Assembly: GCA_036936605.1 (NCBI GenBank)
Contig: JAUPFV010000003.1
Span: 101,813,278 to 101,877,277, forward strand
Source of the DNA: Limnanthes douglasii subsp. nivea
Taxonomy: Eukaryota; Streptophyta; Magnoliopsida; Brassicales; Limnanthaceae
Direction of reading: 5' to 3'
DNA: 64,000 nucleotides
The position numbers and the translations under genes were made by a program. Of this stretch, positions 10,833-22,962 are shown one piece after another. Each line of letters begins with the position of its first letter. The first letter of the stretch is position 1. A model generated the notes under the pieces. It was not told the origin of the DNA and did not search any database. It saw only the letters and a list, made by a program, of their open reading frames with translations.

Positions 10833-13800
10833 CTAATCGAGGTACAATTTTAAATGCTCAATATTCCAAGGTAAGCGGAGATATCGCCCATCTTTATCTT
10901 TTAGCCGATATGTGCCTGGTTTAATCTTGTCGGCGACCTCATAGGGGCCTTCCCAATTAGGGCCTAGCTTCCCCAGACTCTTGTCCTTAGTGTGTAAGAA
11001 GATTTTCCGTAGGACCTTGTCTCCTACCTGAAAGTCCCTACGGTTGACTTTGGATGCGTATCGACTCCTCATAAGAGTTTGATAATGAAGGGAAGTTAAT
11101 TGCGCCCGCTGTCTCTTTTCCTCAACCAAGTCCAGAGCCAATGTTTTACACGCGTCATTCGTGTCTGCATCATAAGTTGCTATTCGATGTGAAGGGAAGA
11201 GGATCTCCGACGGGACCACGGCATCCATTCCATAAACTAAGGCAAAAGGTGACACAGCGGTAGCTGTTCGCGGGGTCGTCCGATAAGCCCATAGCACTTC
11301 TTGTAAATAGTCGGGCCATTTCCCCGCCTTACCTTCTAGGTTCTTCCTCAGCCCATCGAGGATGGTGCGATTGGTTACTTCTACGTGGCCATTTGCCTGA
11401 GGATGAAATGGCGCCGAGAAACATTGCCGTATACCCCTTGATACACAAAAACTCTGAAATTCTTTGTTATCAAATTGTGGACCATTGTCCGTCGTAAGCT
11501 GTAATGGCATACCAAAACGACAACAGATATTAGACAAAACAAATTTAATCACATCCTTGGCCTTGGTTCCCGCAAGTGGCTCAGCTTCTACCCACTTAGT
11601 AAAGTAATCAACGGCTACAATTATCGTCTGTCTGCCCCCAGAGGCCATAGGTAGAGGTCCAACCAAGTCGATGCCCCATCTGTCAAAAGGAACCGCCTCT
11701 GGGATGCTTTCCATCAGTGCTCCTGGCTTGTGGATTATATTAGCGTACCGCTGGCACGTGTCACAACGCTTAACCAAATCTCTTGCATCGGCTGAAATAG
11801 TTGGCCAGTAATAACCTGCCAAGAATACTCGGCGAATCAGAGCTTTATATCCACAATGGGCGGATCCTTCGCCATCGTGTAACTCGGAAAGGATAATTTG
11901 TGAGTCGGGTCCATTCAGGCACCTCAACAATGGCCGACTCAGAGACTTCTTATACAACGACCCGTCCAACAAAATGTAACCGTGAGACTTGAATCTTATT
12001 TTTCTGGCTTCATATTTGTCGGCGGGCAAGATGTCATGAGCCAAAAAATCAATGATGACTGTTCTCCAATCAGGGGTAATCGCATGATTTTCCTCTGAGA
12101 CATTCATCACATGGTCCTCAGAGATAGAGATCGACGGGCATGTCTGGGTCAAAACCCAAGGATAACCTTCGGTTCGAGAAGCAGAAGCAAGAGAATCCGG
12201 GATGGCATTCATTTCCCGTCGGACATGCTCGAACTTGACGCCTTCGAACCCCGACGCCAAATCCTTTATCAGCTTCAAGTACTGTACCAATGTTTCCTTC
12301 CTTGCCTCGGACTCTCCTAAAACCTGATTTATTACCAACTGAGAATCACTGACCAACTTTATCCGTCGAGCTCCGCATATCTGAGCTAATCGTAGGCCGG
12401 CTAAAGCTGCTTCGTACTCAGCCTCATTATTGGTGGCTTTGAAACCGAAACGGATGGCTTGAAACATGGCAACCCCTTGCGGGGATATTAATTGGACACC
12501 TGCCCCGCAGCCTGAAATGTTCGACCCCCCATCCGTTCGAACTACCCATTCTTCCTCAGCAACTGTATCAGATTTTTCCTGTTCGTCCCTGCCAGAGTGA
12601 AATTCAACCAAAAAATCCGCTAACACCTGTGCCTTTATTGCCGTGCGAGGTTCAAATGTTATGTCAAAGTCTCCCAACTCAACGGACCATTTGGTCATTC
12701 TGCCAGAGACGTCTGGTCGCTGTAATAGATTTTTCAGGGGAAACGTCGTTCGGACCACAATTGGATGCGCTTGAAAATAAGGTCTCATCTTTCGCGCTGC
12801 TGTCACCAACGCCAAAGCCACCTTTTCCAAAGTAAGATACCGCTTTTCGGCATCCAGCAAACTTTTGATGACGTAATATATTGGCCTTAGGAGAGCGTCA
12901 GCTTCTCGGAGGAGCACACGCGGATACCGCTATATATACAATCAATGTCTCCCCCACCAATGGTTTAGATAAAACCTCCGGAGAGGTTAGATACTCCTGG
13001 ATTTGACGAAATGCCGTCGAGCATTCTTCGGTCCAACAGAACTGTTTCGCATTCCGCAAAACTTTAAAGAATGGGGCGCATTTGTCCGACGAGCGGGAAA
13101 TGAATCGATTGAGGGCAGCCAATCGCCCTGTCAGAATTTGTACCTCTTTAATGTTTCGAGGAGGGCTCATAGTAATCAACGCCCTCAATTGCTCCGGGTC
13201 CGCCTCAATACCTTTCTCACTGATCATGTAGCCAAGAAATTTACCCGACCGTACTCCAAAAATGCATTTTTCCGGATTGAGTTTTAGGTTAACCCTACGC
13301 AAGTTGTGAAATGTCTCTGTAAGGTCGGCAAAATGGTCTTCGTCTTTCTCACTTTTCACCAACATGTCGTCGATATAAGCTTCCATATTCCTCCCAATCT
13401 GCTCCTCGAAAGTCTTATTAACCAGTCGCTGATAAGTTGCCCCCGCATTTTTTAACCCGAATGGCATGACCTTGTAGCAGTATAGACCTCGCCCGGTAAT
13501 AAAAGAAGTACTCTCCTCATCGTTAGCAGCCAATCGGATTTGATTGTATCCTGAGTACGCATCCATGAAAGATAGCAACCGGTTTCCGGAGGTCGAGTCT
13601 ACTAACTGATCAATGCGCGGGACGGGAAAAGGATCCTTAGGACAAGCACGGTTTAAATCTGTGAAGTCGATACACATTCTCCATTTGCCATTCTTCTTCC
13701 GCACCAACACCGGATTCGATGCCCATAGGGGATAATGCGACTCGCGAATATGACCAATACTTAAAAGCCGTTCGACCTCCAACAAGATCGCGGAGGCCTT

Positions 13801-14106
13801 TTCCGGGGAGACAGGCCTCCTTTTTTGAACTATTGGTCGGACATCCGATCGCAAGGCGAGCTGGTGACATATAACCTCCGTCGGCACCCCCGTGACATCC
13901 TGTGCACACCAAGCAAACATATCGAGCCTGTCAGATAAAAAATTAATTAACTTTCCTCTAAATTCGGGGGAGAGATGAACCCCTATTTTCAGAACTTTCC
14001 CAGCCATGAACTCGTGTGTCGTAGAGTCCTCCTCGGGGACCTGAAATCCGGGGGCATCCCTCGGATCATCACAAGGAATGACCTCGGAGGGTGGCCCCTT
14101 TAATTG
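10833..14106 (-). pseudogene. A1 pol (RT, degenerate RNase H, RNase H, integrase), frameshifted
   Basis: The frame continues from the gag-protease amber codon through RT (YIDDMLVKS, FMDAYSG). It breaks near 12914, where A1 lacks 14 bp present in A2/A3; the deletion lies between two GTGC copies. The frame then resumes from 12917 to 10833 with the second RNase H (RTDGGS, NNEAEYEA, SDSQ), the HHCC zinc motif and the integrase D, D(35)E residues (IDLVG, TTDNG, VEVTNR). The break falls in the first, degenerate RNase H, so the active RNase H and integrase would not be translated. No other stop interrupts it, so the damage is recent. Confidence 0.92.
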
Positions 14107-14109
14107 CTA
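14051..14109 (-). promoter_or_regulatory. Candidate stop-codon readthrough signal, A1
   Basis: Minus strand: TAG CAA TTA at 14109-14101, then a hairpin whose arms are 14098-14087 (GGGGCC A CCCTC) and 14062-14051 (GAGGG A TGCCCC). Pairing is as in A2 except one C-T mismatch. The reading frame is open across the 99 nt from the amber codon to the first pol ATG. Confidence 0.65.
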
Positions 14110-16575
14110 CGCTGAGTCAGAGGGTCCCCCTCGAACTCCCTTAGAAGACAAAGCGATTTGGTAGCATTCTCGTGCCATCTTCTGGCTACTTCTGACCGTG
14201 CCAATGTTGTTCCCGATTACATATTTTAGGCATTGATGCACCGTGGAGATGACGCCGTGCATCCGTGACAACCAAGAGCGACCAAGGATAGCATTGTATG
14301 AGGTGGGCGCGTCGACCACAATGAAAAGTACCTCTACCTCTTTTTTGAACGGTCCACGACCCAACTCCACCACGCATTGAAATTCTCCCACGACAACTGC
14401 CGTAGCGCCAGTGAAACCTATTATCGTTCTGTCAGATCTTCGGATGACCGGTGGGTCAGAAATACGGCGATAGGTACTCATAAACAAAATGTTAGCAGAG
14501 CTTCCTGTGTCGATAAGTATTTTCTGAACCTGATCCCCGGCGATGCCTGCCGCGATTACTACGGCGTCCTCATGAGGGCCTGCTACATTACGCATATCAT
14601 CATCGTCGAAACAAATAATAGGGGAAGGCGATCGATGCATTTGTGCGGAGACTCCAGCTTCGATCTGGGTGGTCAAATTCACCATGTGCCTCTTGCGCGA
14701 GCTGTTCGAATTCCCTGCGATGGTGTCTCCACCAAAGATTGCTAAAGACTCAAAAAATGCACACAGACCATCCACTTTCCCCCTTGGGATTTCTTCTTCG
14801 ACCAAGTTCACATTGTTCCTCCCAGCTTTCGGGTCCAAATATTCCTGTTCGATGTCAAAATCGTCAACCCCTTCGGAAATTACCATTGTTGTATCAGTAT
14901 TCTTTGAGACAGCTTTTACCACGGCATTCTTCTGGGAGTGCTTTTTGACATATTCCAACAGCATTCCATTTTCGATGAGAACCTGCACCTCCTTTTTCAG
15001 GGCTATACAATCTTTGGTGTCATGGCCCACATCCTCGTGATACTTGCAATATTTGTTGACGCTTCTGTTCTCCCTCGGTGTTTGTATAGGAAAGGGTTTT
15101 CTAAACGTGACCGAATTTTTGGCTTTATCAAATATTGCAGCGACATTTTCCGTCAACTCCGCATAGTAGTCGGGCCGAGTCCATTTGTTTGACATGTATC
15201 TTCCCCCCTGATTGTGATTCGATTGATTGCCATAATACTGCTGATTCGATTTTTGCCTTGGAGGATAGTGACCCGTGCTTTTAGCCTGAACGGCCAATCG
15301 AGGGCCCTGAGTGCTTGGTTCAACCCGTTGAAGCTGATTGTGGTCCAATTGCTCTCCGGACCCTTTCTCTGAGGCTTGGGTTTCTTCCACCAAGATTCTC
15401 TTCTCAACTTGATCCAGCAATGCTCCAAAAGTCATCGCTTGGCTTTCAGCCACTGTGTCTTTCAATAACCCGGGGAGCAATCCCATTCTGAACGCTGCGA
15501 GCGCCACCGAGTCCTTGCAGTATTCCATATCCGTCTTGGTTTTGACAAAACGATTGGTGTAATTTTTTAGGCTCTCCCCCACTTTTTGTCGGCAGTATAT
15601 TATGGTGTCCCCGTTGGCCCGAAACTTCTTGCTTCCCACGAAGTGCTGTCTAAAAATGTTCCAGAACATGTCAAAGTTCTTAATGGACCCCTGAGGTAAC
15701 CTGTTGTACCACTTGGACGCCACTCCCTTAAAAGTCTGAGAGAATGCTCTGCGCAGGAGTTTATCATCGTCGTCAAAGTTTATCATAAAATTCTTAAATT
15801 GCTCGATATGATTATCCGGATCTTGAGTTCCGTCGAATTTTTCAAGCTTCGAAATGTCAAAATGCTTTGGGAGATTCCCTACTAAGATCTCCGAAGACAA
15901 AGGAGAGGCTCTCCAATTGTGCCATGTTCGATAAACATTGGACCTCAGATTATCATTGTTCGAGAAGTACAAGCCCTCCTCGGAGGGCAAAGTGTATTGT
16001 TGCTGCCATTCCGAATTCCGAGGACCTACATTATCCTTCCCTGGGCACTTCGCGTGTTCATGAGAGCGATCATCTACTCGGTCGTGGCGACTCTTCTCCC
16101 GCGAGGATTTCCTCTCCGAGCTCCTTCCCCTCCGGGCTTCATTTTGCCTTCGACCACGCTTTTTCTTCCGGTGGCATCTCCGAGGAGAAGATTCAGAAGT
16201 GCTATACCGCGAATAGCCGCTCGAAGAAGCTGAGTCCGAACGGTACTTGTCTTTCCTCCTTGGAGATCGTCGCTCACGCCTCCGGGACCTATCATCCCTT
16301 TTCTTGGGACGAGTTTCAACGTCCCGTTCCTCCCTTTGCTCGACGGGCTCTCTCCTTATCTCAGATCGAATGTTTCTTTGGGCGGCTTCTTTCTCCGCCT
16401 TCAACTTTTCGATTTCCAGCAACAGTTCATTCCTCTGAGCCAAAAGAGCGGAGTCGTCAAAATCATTTTCAACTCGCCGACCTCCCTCTCCTTCGGACTC
16501 CAAGTCATTTCGAAAGTCATCCCCTTCCATGTTTTCCTCGCAGGGATCAACTAGATCGTCCCCCCGACCTTCCAT
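14107..16575 (-). CDS. A1 gag-protease polyprotein
   Basis: 822 residues from the first ATG at 16575; the frame is open further upstream only through the PBS, so that extension is not credible. Order: acidic N-terminus, coiled coil (about 44-78), Arg/Ser-rich domain (about 95-165), gag core (about 245-395, WYNRLPQGS...FVGSKKF), modified zinc knuckle C-x2-H-x4-H-x4-C (510-523), then a retropepsin-like aspartic protease (DTGSS at about 689, ILGRSWL flap/C-terminal motif). Gag forms the particle and binds RNA; the protease matures Gag-Pol. It ends in an amber codon in a leaky context. Intact, unlike the downstream pol of this copy. Confidence 0.93.
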   Translation of the reverse strand: MEGRGDDLVDPCEENMEGDDFRNDLESEGEGGRRVENDFDDSALLAQRNELLLEIEKLKAEKEAAQRNIRSEIRREPVEQREERDVETRPKKRDDRSRRRERRSPRRKDKYRSDSASSSGYSRYSTSESSPRRCHRKKKRGRRQNEARRGRSSERKSSREKSRHDRVDDRSHEHAKCPGKDNVGPRNSEWQQQYTLPSEEGLYFSNNDNLRSNVYRTWHNWRASPLSSEILVGNLPKHFDISKLEKFDGTQDPDNHIEQFKNFMINFDDDDKLLRRAFSQTFKGVASKWYNRLPQGSIKNFDMFWNIFRQHFVGSKKFRANGDTIIYCRQKVGESLKNYTNRFVKTKTDMEYCKDSVALAAFRMGLLPGLLKDTVAESQAMTFGALLDQVEKRILVEETQASEKGSGEQLDHNQLQRVEPSTQGPRLAVQAKSTGHYPPRQKSNQQYYGNQSNHNQGGRYMSNKWTRPDYYAELTENVAAIFDKAKNSVTFRKPFPIQTPRENRSVNKYCKYHEDVGHDTKDCIALKKEVQVLIENGMLLEYVKKHSQKNAVVKAVSKNTDTTMVISEGVDDFDIEQEYLDPKAGRNNVNLVEEEIPRGKVDGLCAFFESLAIFGGDTIAGNSNSSRKRHMVNLTTQIEAGVSAQMHRSPSPIICFDDDDMRNVAGPHEDAVVIAAGIAGDQVQKILIDTGSSANILFMSTYRRISDPPVIRRSDRTIIGFTGATAVVVGEFQCVVELGRGPFKKEVEVLFIVVDAPTSYNAILGRSWLSRMHGVISTVHQCLKYVIGNNIGTVRSSQKMARECYQIALSSKGVRGGPSDSA

Positions 16576-16636
16576 GGTTCTCCTCGGAACAAGAACTATT
16601 TCTAGGGAGTGATGATCGTCGGAACGATTCTCGTTT

Positions 16637-16652
16637 CCCACAGACGGCGCCA
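16637..16652 (-). other. Primer-binding site of A1
   Basis: Minus strand TGGCGCCGTCTGTGGG starts 1 nt inside the 5' LTR end. The same 16 bases occupy this place in A2 and A3. TGGCGCC is a common start for plant Ty3/gypsy primer sites; I do not assign the tRNA with confidence. Confidence 0.85.
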
Positions 16653-16653
16653 C

Positions 16654-17146
16654 TGAAGAGTTGAAAGTTAGTCCGAGGGAGATTTTGTTAGATGAGGATT
16701 TGTTGATAGGGGATTTTGTGACAGAGGAATACTTAAGAATTAAATCTAGAGAGAGAAAGAGTTTAAGTAGTAGAGAGAGAAAGTTGTACTATTCATCTCG
16801 AAATTCGTGAAGCGTGTGAGGTCCTTTTATAGTACAATTGTGGACCCCACACGCTTTAATTCGGGTTAATTACATCTCTTGGTCCCTACTCTAAAATTCT
16901 TTCCTATTTTGGCTACATCTCTACAATTAACGCATTTTGGCCCATATACATTTATTTCTATGCATTTTGGCCCTTATACATTTATTTCTATGCATTTTGG
17001 CCCTTATACATTTATTTCTATGCATTTTGGCCCTTATACATTTATTTCTATGCATTTTGGCCCTTATACATTTATTTCTATGCATTTTGGCCCTTATACA
17101 TTTATTTCTATGCATTTTGGCCCTTATACATTTATTCTCCTTATCA
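16654..17146 (-). repeat. A1 5' LTR
   Basis: 493 bp, same organisation as the left LTR: 30-bp repeats in U3 (16931-17140), TATA box (minus strand 16831-16825) inside an inverted repeat, then CT-rich transcribed leader. It drives gag-pol transcription leftwards. Confidence 0.95.
16810..16856. promoter_or_regulatory. Inverted repeat around the A1 LTR TATA box
   Basis: Arms 16810-16824 (AAGCGTGTGAGGTCC) and 16842-16856 (GGACCCCACACGCTT) pair at 14 of 15 positions, with the TATA box next to the left arm in a 17-bp loop. The same structure is at 5450-5496 in the other LTR and at 34856-34902 in A2. Confidence 0.75.
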
Positions 17147-17151
17147 TACAT
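17147..17151. repeat. Target-site duplication of A1, right copy (TACAT)
   Basis: Direct repeat of 5289-5293, immediately outside the 5' LTR. Removing A1 plus one copy rejoins the LINE reverse transcriptase region. Confidence 0.93.
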
Positions 17152-18653
17152 GACTTAGGAATGAGACAAAAACATGTTGCAAGGATGCCTTGATAAAAGT
17201 TATGACCTTTGAAGAATGAGACTATAGAAGCACATACATCTTGCTTAATAATTTGCCAACATGTAATGTAAAATTTGTTGTTAAATCCATCAATTCCTGC
17301 ATCATTGGAAGGATTCATACTTTTGATTGCTTTAAAGATTTCATCTTCATTTGGCAGCTTCATTAAAGTGGTGTTTTCCTGCTCATTGATTAAGTTAGGA
17401 ATATAATTAAAGAATAAGTTATTCAATAGATTCAATTTAGTTTCATAGTTAGGATAGGGATTTTCAGACATAATATCCTTAGAGTAAGACTCCGTTGAAT
17501 TTTTTATTTGAGTCCTATTAGTAATCCAGGTTGAATCATCTTTTATGTTGAGGATTATGTTTCTCCTTCTCTTCTTATTGACATAGTTGTGGTAGATTTT
17601 AATGTTCTGGTCTCCATTTTAATCCAGGTAAAGTAAAAAAAATCGGCCAATAAGATTCCTCTTGAGCAAGGGCTTGAAGTAGCATGCCATTAGTTTTGGA
17701 TAAGTTGTTAGTATTCTCAGTATTGTGATTTTGGATGAGTTTATTTTATACGCTTTTAACCATATCCTCAGATTCGACAACTTTATCAAAGATGTTCCCA
17801 AACACTTCAATATTGCAGCTCTTAAGAACACCTTTCAATATTTTAAGTTTATTCTAGAATATGTGAAGAGGGTTACCCTGCATTTGAAGATTCCAATTAG
17901 TTTCAACAATAGATACAAAACCAGTATTTAAAGTCCACATATTTAAGATTTTAAACGTACATTTGGTTTGATTATTGTCATTGGATATTGAGACACACAG
18001 AGGTGTGTGGTCAGAGCAGGTTCTGGCTAAAATCTTGACACTATTGTTGTTGAAAAACTCAGACTAGACAGTGTTAAACAAGGCACGATCCAGACGCTTC
18101 CGCTAAGATTTATTGGTCCATATGAACTTAGTACCAGCATATCCAACGTCCTAAAATAGACAATAGTTAATAGTCTCATTTAAATCATCTGCATTGTTAT
18201 GACAATAGGTAGTGCAGCCAATTTGCTCATCAGTTGAAGTAATAGAGTTGAAATCACCAATAACAAACCACTCTTTGGTAGATAAAGAGATGGTTTTGAG
18301 GGTAGACCATAGATCCATTTTATTGAGCCTTTAACATTTAGCGTAAACTATGGTAAGATAAAATACTTTGTTAAGGTATTTATAGGTTCCTCAGTATGTA
18401 GCAATTGAGAGTGGTCAATAGTAATGTTGATGCTAAATGAAGCATGCCAAAGAAGCCAAATCTTGTTATTATAATTTGACGTAAATTTACTGAAACCAAG
18501 CTTATTGGCTATAGAAGGAAAATTGCCAACTTTAATAAATGGCTCTTGAATTGCTATGATATTGATGTTTTCTTTCTTGATGATAGATTTAAGCATTTTT
18601 AATGAGGCTTTATTTCCAATGTCGTGAATATTTCAACTAAGGAATTTAATCAT
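17147..18653 (-). mobile_element. LINE, 5' half (endonuclease and start of RT), decayed
   Basis: Continuation of the LINE at 2800-5293. An ATG at 18653 opens an apurinic-type endonuclease: MIKFLS followed by a stop where Trp is expected, then IIAIQEPF (18348-18596 frame). Further down come WFVIGDFNS near 18260, DVGYAGTKFIWTN near 18120 and SDHTPL near 18010. The RT N-terminus is at 17471-17147 (KSMNPSNDAGIDGFNNKFY, then a LIPK motif just before the A1 junction). Stops and frameshifts are frequent. A second ATG at 18810 with an ORF1-like start (MADHGET) is possible but short. Confidence 0.85.
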
Positions 18654-18791
18654 GTTGTTGAGTGGACTTTTGGGACTTGTCGGTCCAAAAAAAGACTTAT
18701 AAAGACCTTATCTTTTTTTCTTTCTATATTTAGCCTCTTTAAGTCTTTTCCTGGGTGATTCTTGGAAGCACATGTTGCTCTTGCCTAACTG

Positions 18792-19140
18792 TTTCACCAT
18801 GATCTGCCATATTTAATCAATATTTTCAACAATATCCCACTTGATCTAGTCCGAACTTTAAACCAACCTCTTATTTGATCTAATCGGCGATCTCACACAC
18901 GTAATTATTTTATCCAAATACTTAGTAATATTTTGGTGGTGTGATATGTCTATTTTAAGAACCACGAGTTGAGATAATATCATGTTCTTATGAGATGCAG
19001 GACCATCCTAGATTCTCATTTGTTCTTATAGTGTTTTTGTTACTTATTAGAAACACATATCACAAGTAGACCTAATTGTATTAAGAGTTACCTTGAATTT
19101 ATCTCTCCGTGATAATCTCTAGCATATTACACACAAATAA
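18792..19140. repeat. Diverged dispersed repeat, copy 1
   Basis: About 350 bp alignable by eye with 22963-23430 in the same orientation; shared stretches include TTTAAACCAACCT, ATTATTTTATCCAAA and GACCATCCT. On the minus strand an AAGTGGGATATTGTTGAAA junction resembles a Copia polypurine tract followed by an LTR start, so a decayed Copia end is possible. Family not certain. Confidence 0.55.
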
Positions 19141-20342
19141 AAAAATGGAACTTTTCATAGACAACTCGATGTTACCCATTGCAAAGCCTTATGGGCTGAG
19201 TGAATATAAGGTGTAATCTAAATCAATATATTATCATATTATAACCTATCTAACCCACTCATGAGATTACAAAATTTATTTGCACTAAATGCTAAATTTT
19301 TGTGATGAGAGCTACTATATTTTGTTAGGATGAAGGTTTGGAGGGAATGATTCAGATAACAACATTAATTGTTAGGAATAATTGGAACCAATTCAATTAG
19401 TCTCTCACATTAATGCTCCAATTATAATTAGTGTACCTTGTAATTTATAATACACCAAGGAATTCATTACCTCCGATAATGGTTACAATAATAATATTAA
19501 TAATAAATTAGATTAGTCAACATGTAGTCTCATAATTCACCAACTATATATTAGTTTAGTTTGTGTTAAAACAGTATTATTAAAATCAACTATATTAGTT
19601 AATAATTTAAAACTAATTAAATTTATTTCTTTATGTATATTTGTAAATATTATCAAAACTCAATCAGTAAATAAAAATGAAAATATTTTTGTCACGGATA
19701 CATTTATTTTAATATAAATCTATAGATTTTGAACTTTAAAAATGTAGATCACGTTGTATTTGTACCGGTCATAACCAATAAAATTTTAAATTGACAATTA
19801 AATGGAGGTCGGGATGCCAACTTAAAAAAATATAAAAATATGACGAGCTGATAAGGTAACTTGTTAGGATGAGCGGGTTGGATACAAATTTAAAAATATA
19901 ATGGTAATGTCTCCTCGCATGTAGATTCAGAGTATACAAATCTATTTTTATATAAATTAAATTATTAAAATGTTTCTCAAGGAAACTAATCGAACTGATG
20001 GAGATCTAAAGGGAATGTTTCTCAAGTTTGACACTTTAGTTATTAGGCTTTGAGGGTCTAATAATGTTACAATCCCCTGCATATGTAAGGGCATTGGACT
20101 ATAGCAACTTAAAACTAAATTAATTGTGTTAAAAGAAAAGAGTTAGTGAATTCATAATAAAACATTCAATAATATGCAAAGACTTCTGTTTTGATGTCGG
20201 GTATTACAAGTGTTAGGTATGAATAGGAGCCTAAACCATAAAGTTCATTACGAGATTAATGATCCTCTTTTACAACCGATCGATATAGTTTTTTTCTCTA
20301 ACCTAAAACTCTTTTTATATTTCTTTGGATCTTTTCATAGAC
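19141..20342. other. AT-rich spacer, no gene seen
   Basis: No open frame with recognisable residues, no tandem array and no RNA gene seen. Probably old repeat DNA. Confidence 0.5.
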
Positions 20343-22390
20343 TTTTTTTTTAAATTAAAAGAATTTATTGATAAAAAATATGGGCCCTAAGGAGGCTTAC
20401 AAGATTCAAAATATAAAGAATAAAAATTAGACCCAAAGAGAAGAATTATTACAAAAAAAGTTGTGGAGCTAGAGGGAAAAAATAAATTTCTAATCCCACA
20501 AACAAAAACCAGCTATAGCAATAGGATAGTATTGATGATTTCAACTTCTTTGATACTATCTTCATTCTGAAGGTAAAGATTACTAGAGATTAACAAGTCT
20601 TAAATGAGAGAAACAAGTCCAGAGATACTCATTAGAAGAACGGGATTATTGAAGCAAAGGAAACAGAGATGTGAGGCTAAGACATTGAGCAGCAAGTCTA
20701 GAGAGATTTAGGCACAGCTAGCAAAGATTGCAAGTAATATCAAAACAAGACATTAGAAGGTGAGTTATTATCATAGATAGAGAGCAATCAAATATGCCTT
20801 AAATAACCAATTCTAATACTTTTGAGAAATGTCATAGCTAGTAGCTGATTTAGGGCTTGAAAGTCTTGGTAATTGATTTTCATCTTGCATTTCAGTGTCC
20901 ACCTGGCAAGTCAGTCAGCTGCAAGATTCTATTCTCTGAAAATATAATGAAGAACCATTAAGGAAAAAATAAATTTCTAATGTTATTGAGAACAAAATCT
21001 TTGGGTTGAGGTGTTTTGCCAGAAGAAAGAAAAGATACTAAAATTTGGGAGTCTGATTTAATATCGATGTTACTGAAGTATTTGATTTTACAGATAAGGA
21101 TACCATCGTGGAGAGCATGAGCATTATCTTGAATGTGAGTTAGCTTTCCATACAAATTTCCATAACTATGAAAAATATCACTCTTATGATCACAGATAAT
21201 GATTGTATCACTGGAATCACCAGAATGGTTACAACAGGCATCAGTATTACACTTGCATCTACCCTGAATAGGAGGAATCCAACAAAGGTGAGTAACTTTC
21301 TTCTTGTTGGTTATATGATTGATACATCTTATTATTGGAGATGCAGTTTCCGAGTTTTTCCAGTGCTTAAGATTAAGGAGACTATAGTGGTCCAAACTGA
21401 TAATAATGTGCTTGATATATGAGATAGAAGAATTAATGGAGAAAGGACTTTCTTTGAATTTAAATTTGTTCCTAGTTTGCCAGATGACCCAATTGATAAT
21501 TAAAGGAAGAATAGTTATCATATAAACTCTGTGAGGAGATGACCAAGACCAGTTCCTAGAGATATGTTTGATGGTCATGAATTTATTGATTCTAATCTTG
21601 AAAACTTCTGCAAAATAGGAGCAGATATGCCAAACATAACTACAAGAGACAAATAAGCGGTCAGTAGTTTCTAAGTTCTTGCAGAATTGACATTTAGATA
21701 CTAGAACTTGATGTTTAGATTGCATTATAGAATCTGTATGAACAAGACTGTGAAGAAGCCTCCAGTGTAAGAAGGAGCACTTCAAAGTAGTGATATGGTT
21801 CCATGTTATGTCATAAAGTGATGAGGAATGATGATTTTCTCTTATGCTTTGCAAAACATCTTTAATGTTGAAGGATCCATCCTTAGAAGCTTGCCACTGA
21901 ATTATATCATCAACTTGTTCATTGATTCTAAATTTTGATATTAAATTGATGTTAGTAAAGGGAATAAGAGGCTTTATCATGTCCAAGTTCCAAGAGTTAT
22001 TTTCCCAGTAAGAATTTATAGTTGTTCCAGCAAACCATCTTCAGCTAGATTAACATTGCCTTTACCAAGAATCTAACTTATCTGATCTTTAGCTAGATAT
22101 TTAATTTCAGCTAGCCTATTCCAGGTTTGTGAACCTTTTTTGGAATAGTTGAGTTGAAGAGGATGTGTTCCTTTATAGTAGATGTTGTGAAAGAGGTTAG
22201 CCTAAAGAGATTTATTGTCTCTGAATCTCAACCATAATTTATAGGAGTAATCTGTTTGGATATCATTGAAGCTTCTTAAGTCTAAGCCACCTTCGTTAGA
22301 AGCTTGAAAATTAGAGGTTCAACTGCTCCAGTGGATTTTGTTGTTTTAACTATGAGATCCCCATAAGAACCTGTCAAAAACAATTATGGG
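20343..22390 (-). mobile_element. Second LINE, 5'-truncated
   Basis: The minus-strand frame 21986-20958 encodes the ORF2 C-terminus: zinc-binding RT-associated domain (WQASKDGSFNIKD, W..I..LKCSFLHWRLL), a WVIWQTRN stretch also present in the first LINE, and an RNase H-like end (CNTDACCNHSG, SDSQILVSFL). Upstream, near 22380-22350, a FLTGSYGDL-like segment matches the RT C-terminus of the first LINE. A T-run at 20343-20352 is consistent with an antisense poly(A) tail, though the distance from the stop is long. Loss of everything upstream of the RT C-terminus is typical 5' truncation. Same family as the LINE at 2800-18653 but a separate copy. Confidence 0.8.
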
Positions 22391-22962
22391 ATCATAATAT
22401 GTTTCTTTCAACGTACAACAAAAGAAGACGACTTGCATTATATGGGATCATATATAACCGCTTTAGCATCCAAGTTCCATTGCAAAAGAAGAACAATAAC
22501 AAAATAATGGATACAAGTAATTCTATTTTTTCTTTTTTCTTTTTCTCGACCTCCATATCACAAGGATAAAGATTCTAATGTTTTATGGTTCCAACCCTAT
22601 TACTACAACCACTGGTATCAGAGTCGAACCTTAATTGTTTGGAGACTGGATAGAGTATTAATTATATCTTCTAGATCATTTTTGCCAATGTATTTAGATT
22701 AAGAGAAAACCAAAATTATATTTCATGTTACGGAGATAACCATCTTCAGCAACCACTATGAATGGTGTATCTGAATGAAAAAAACTGCTCGAACTTTTGA
22801 AATTTGAAAATTAACTCAAATAATTATTGTCTGAAAACAAAAATTATCGAATGGATCGTACCGAGCAAAAGCTCTTTGCGGTGAAATTAGATTCGCTGCA
22901 ATCAACATATGGTTGATCTCAGCGAGCACTAGTCTGAAGCCCATGATGTTTCTACATGACCA
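22391..22962 (+). mobile_element. Copia-like fragment with iMet-type primer-binding site
   Basis: TGGTATCAGAGT at 22613-22624 matches the plant initiator-Met primer site (TGGTATCAGAGC) at 11 of 12 positions. Upstream about 220 bp could be an LTR remnant, downstream the start of an internal region. I find no Copia gag or pol residues, so only the primer site supports the call. Confidence 0.4.

Larger units (their letters stand above)
5294..17146 (-). mobile_element. Ty3/gypsy LTR retrotransposon A1 (Tat-like), complete, nested in a LINE
   Basis: A full-length element of 11,853 bp lies on the minus strand. Reading leftwards it has 5' LTR (17146-16654), PBS, gag-protease, amber codon, RT-RNase H-RNase H-integrase, a tandem-repeat 3' region, an antisense gene on the plus strand, a polypurine tract and 3' LTR (5786-5294). 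Both LTRs are 493 bp and I count three differences between them, which indicates a fairly recent insertion. Two RNase H domains and an antisense ORF near the 3' LTR are hallmarks of the Tat lineage. Pol carries a 14-bp deletion, so A1 cannot make complete Pol, while its antisense gene is intact. Confidence 0.95.
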
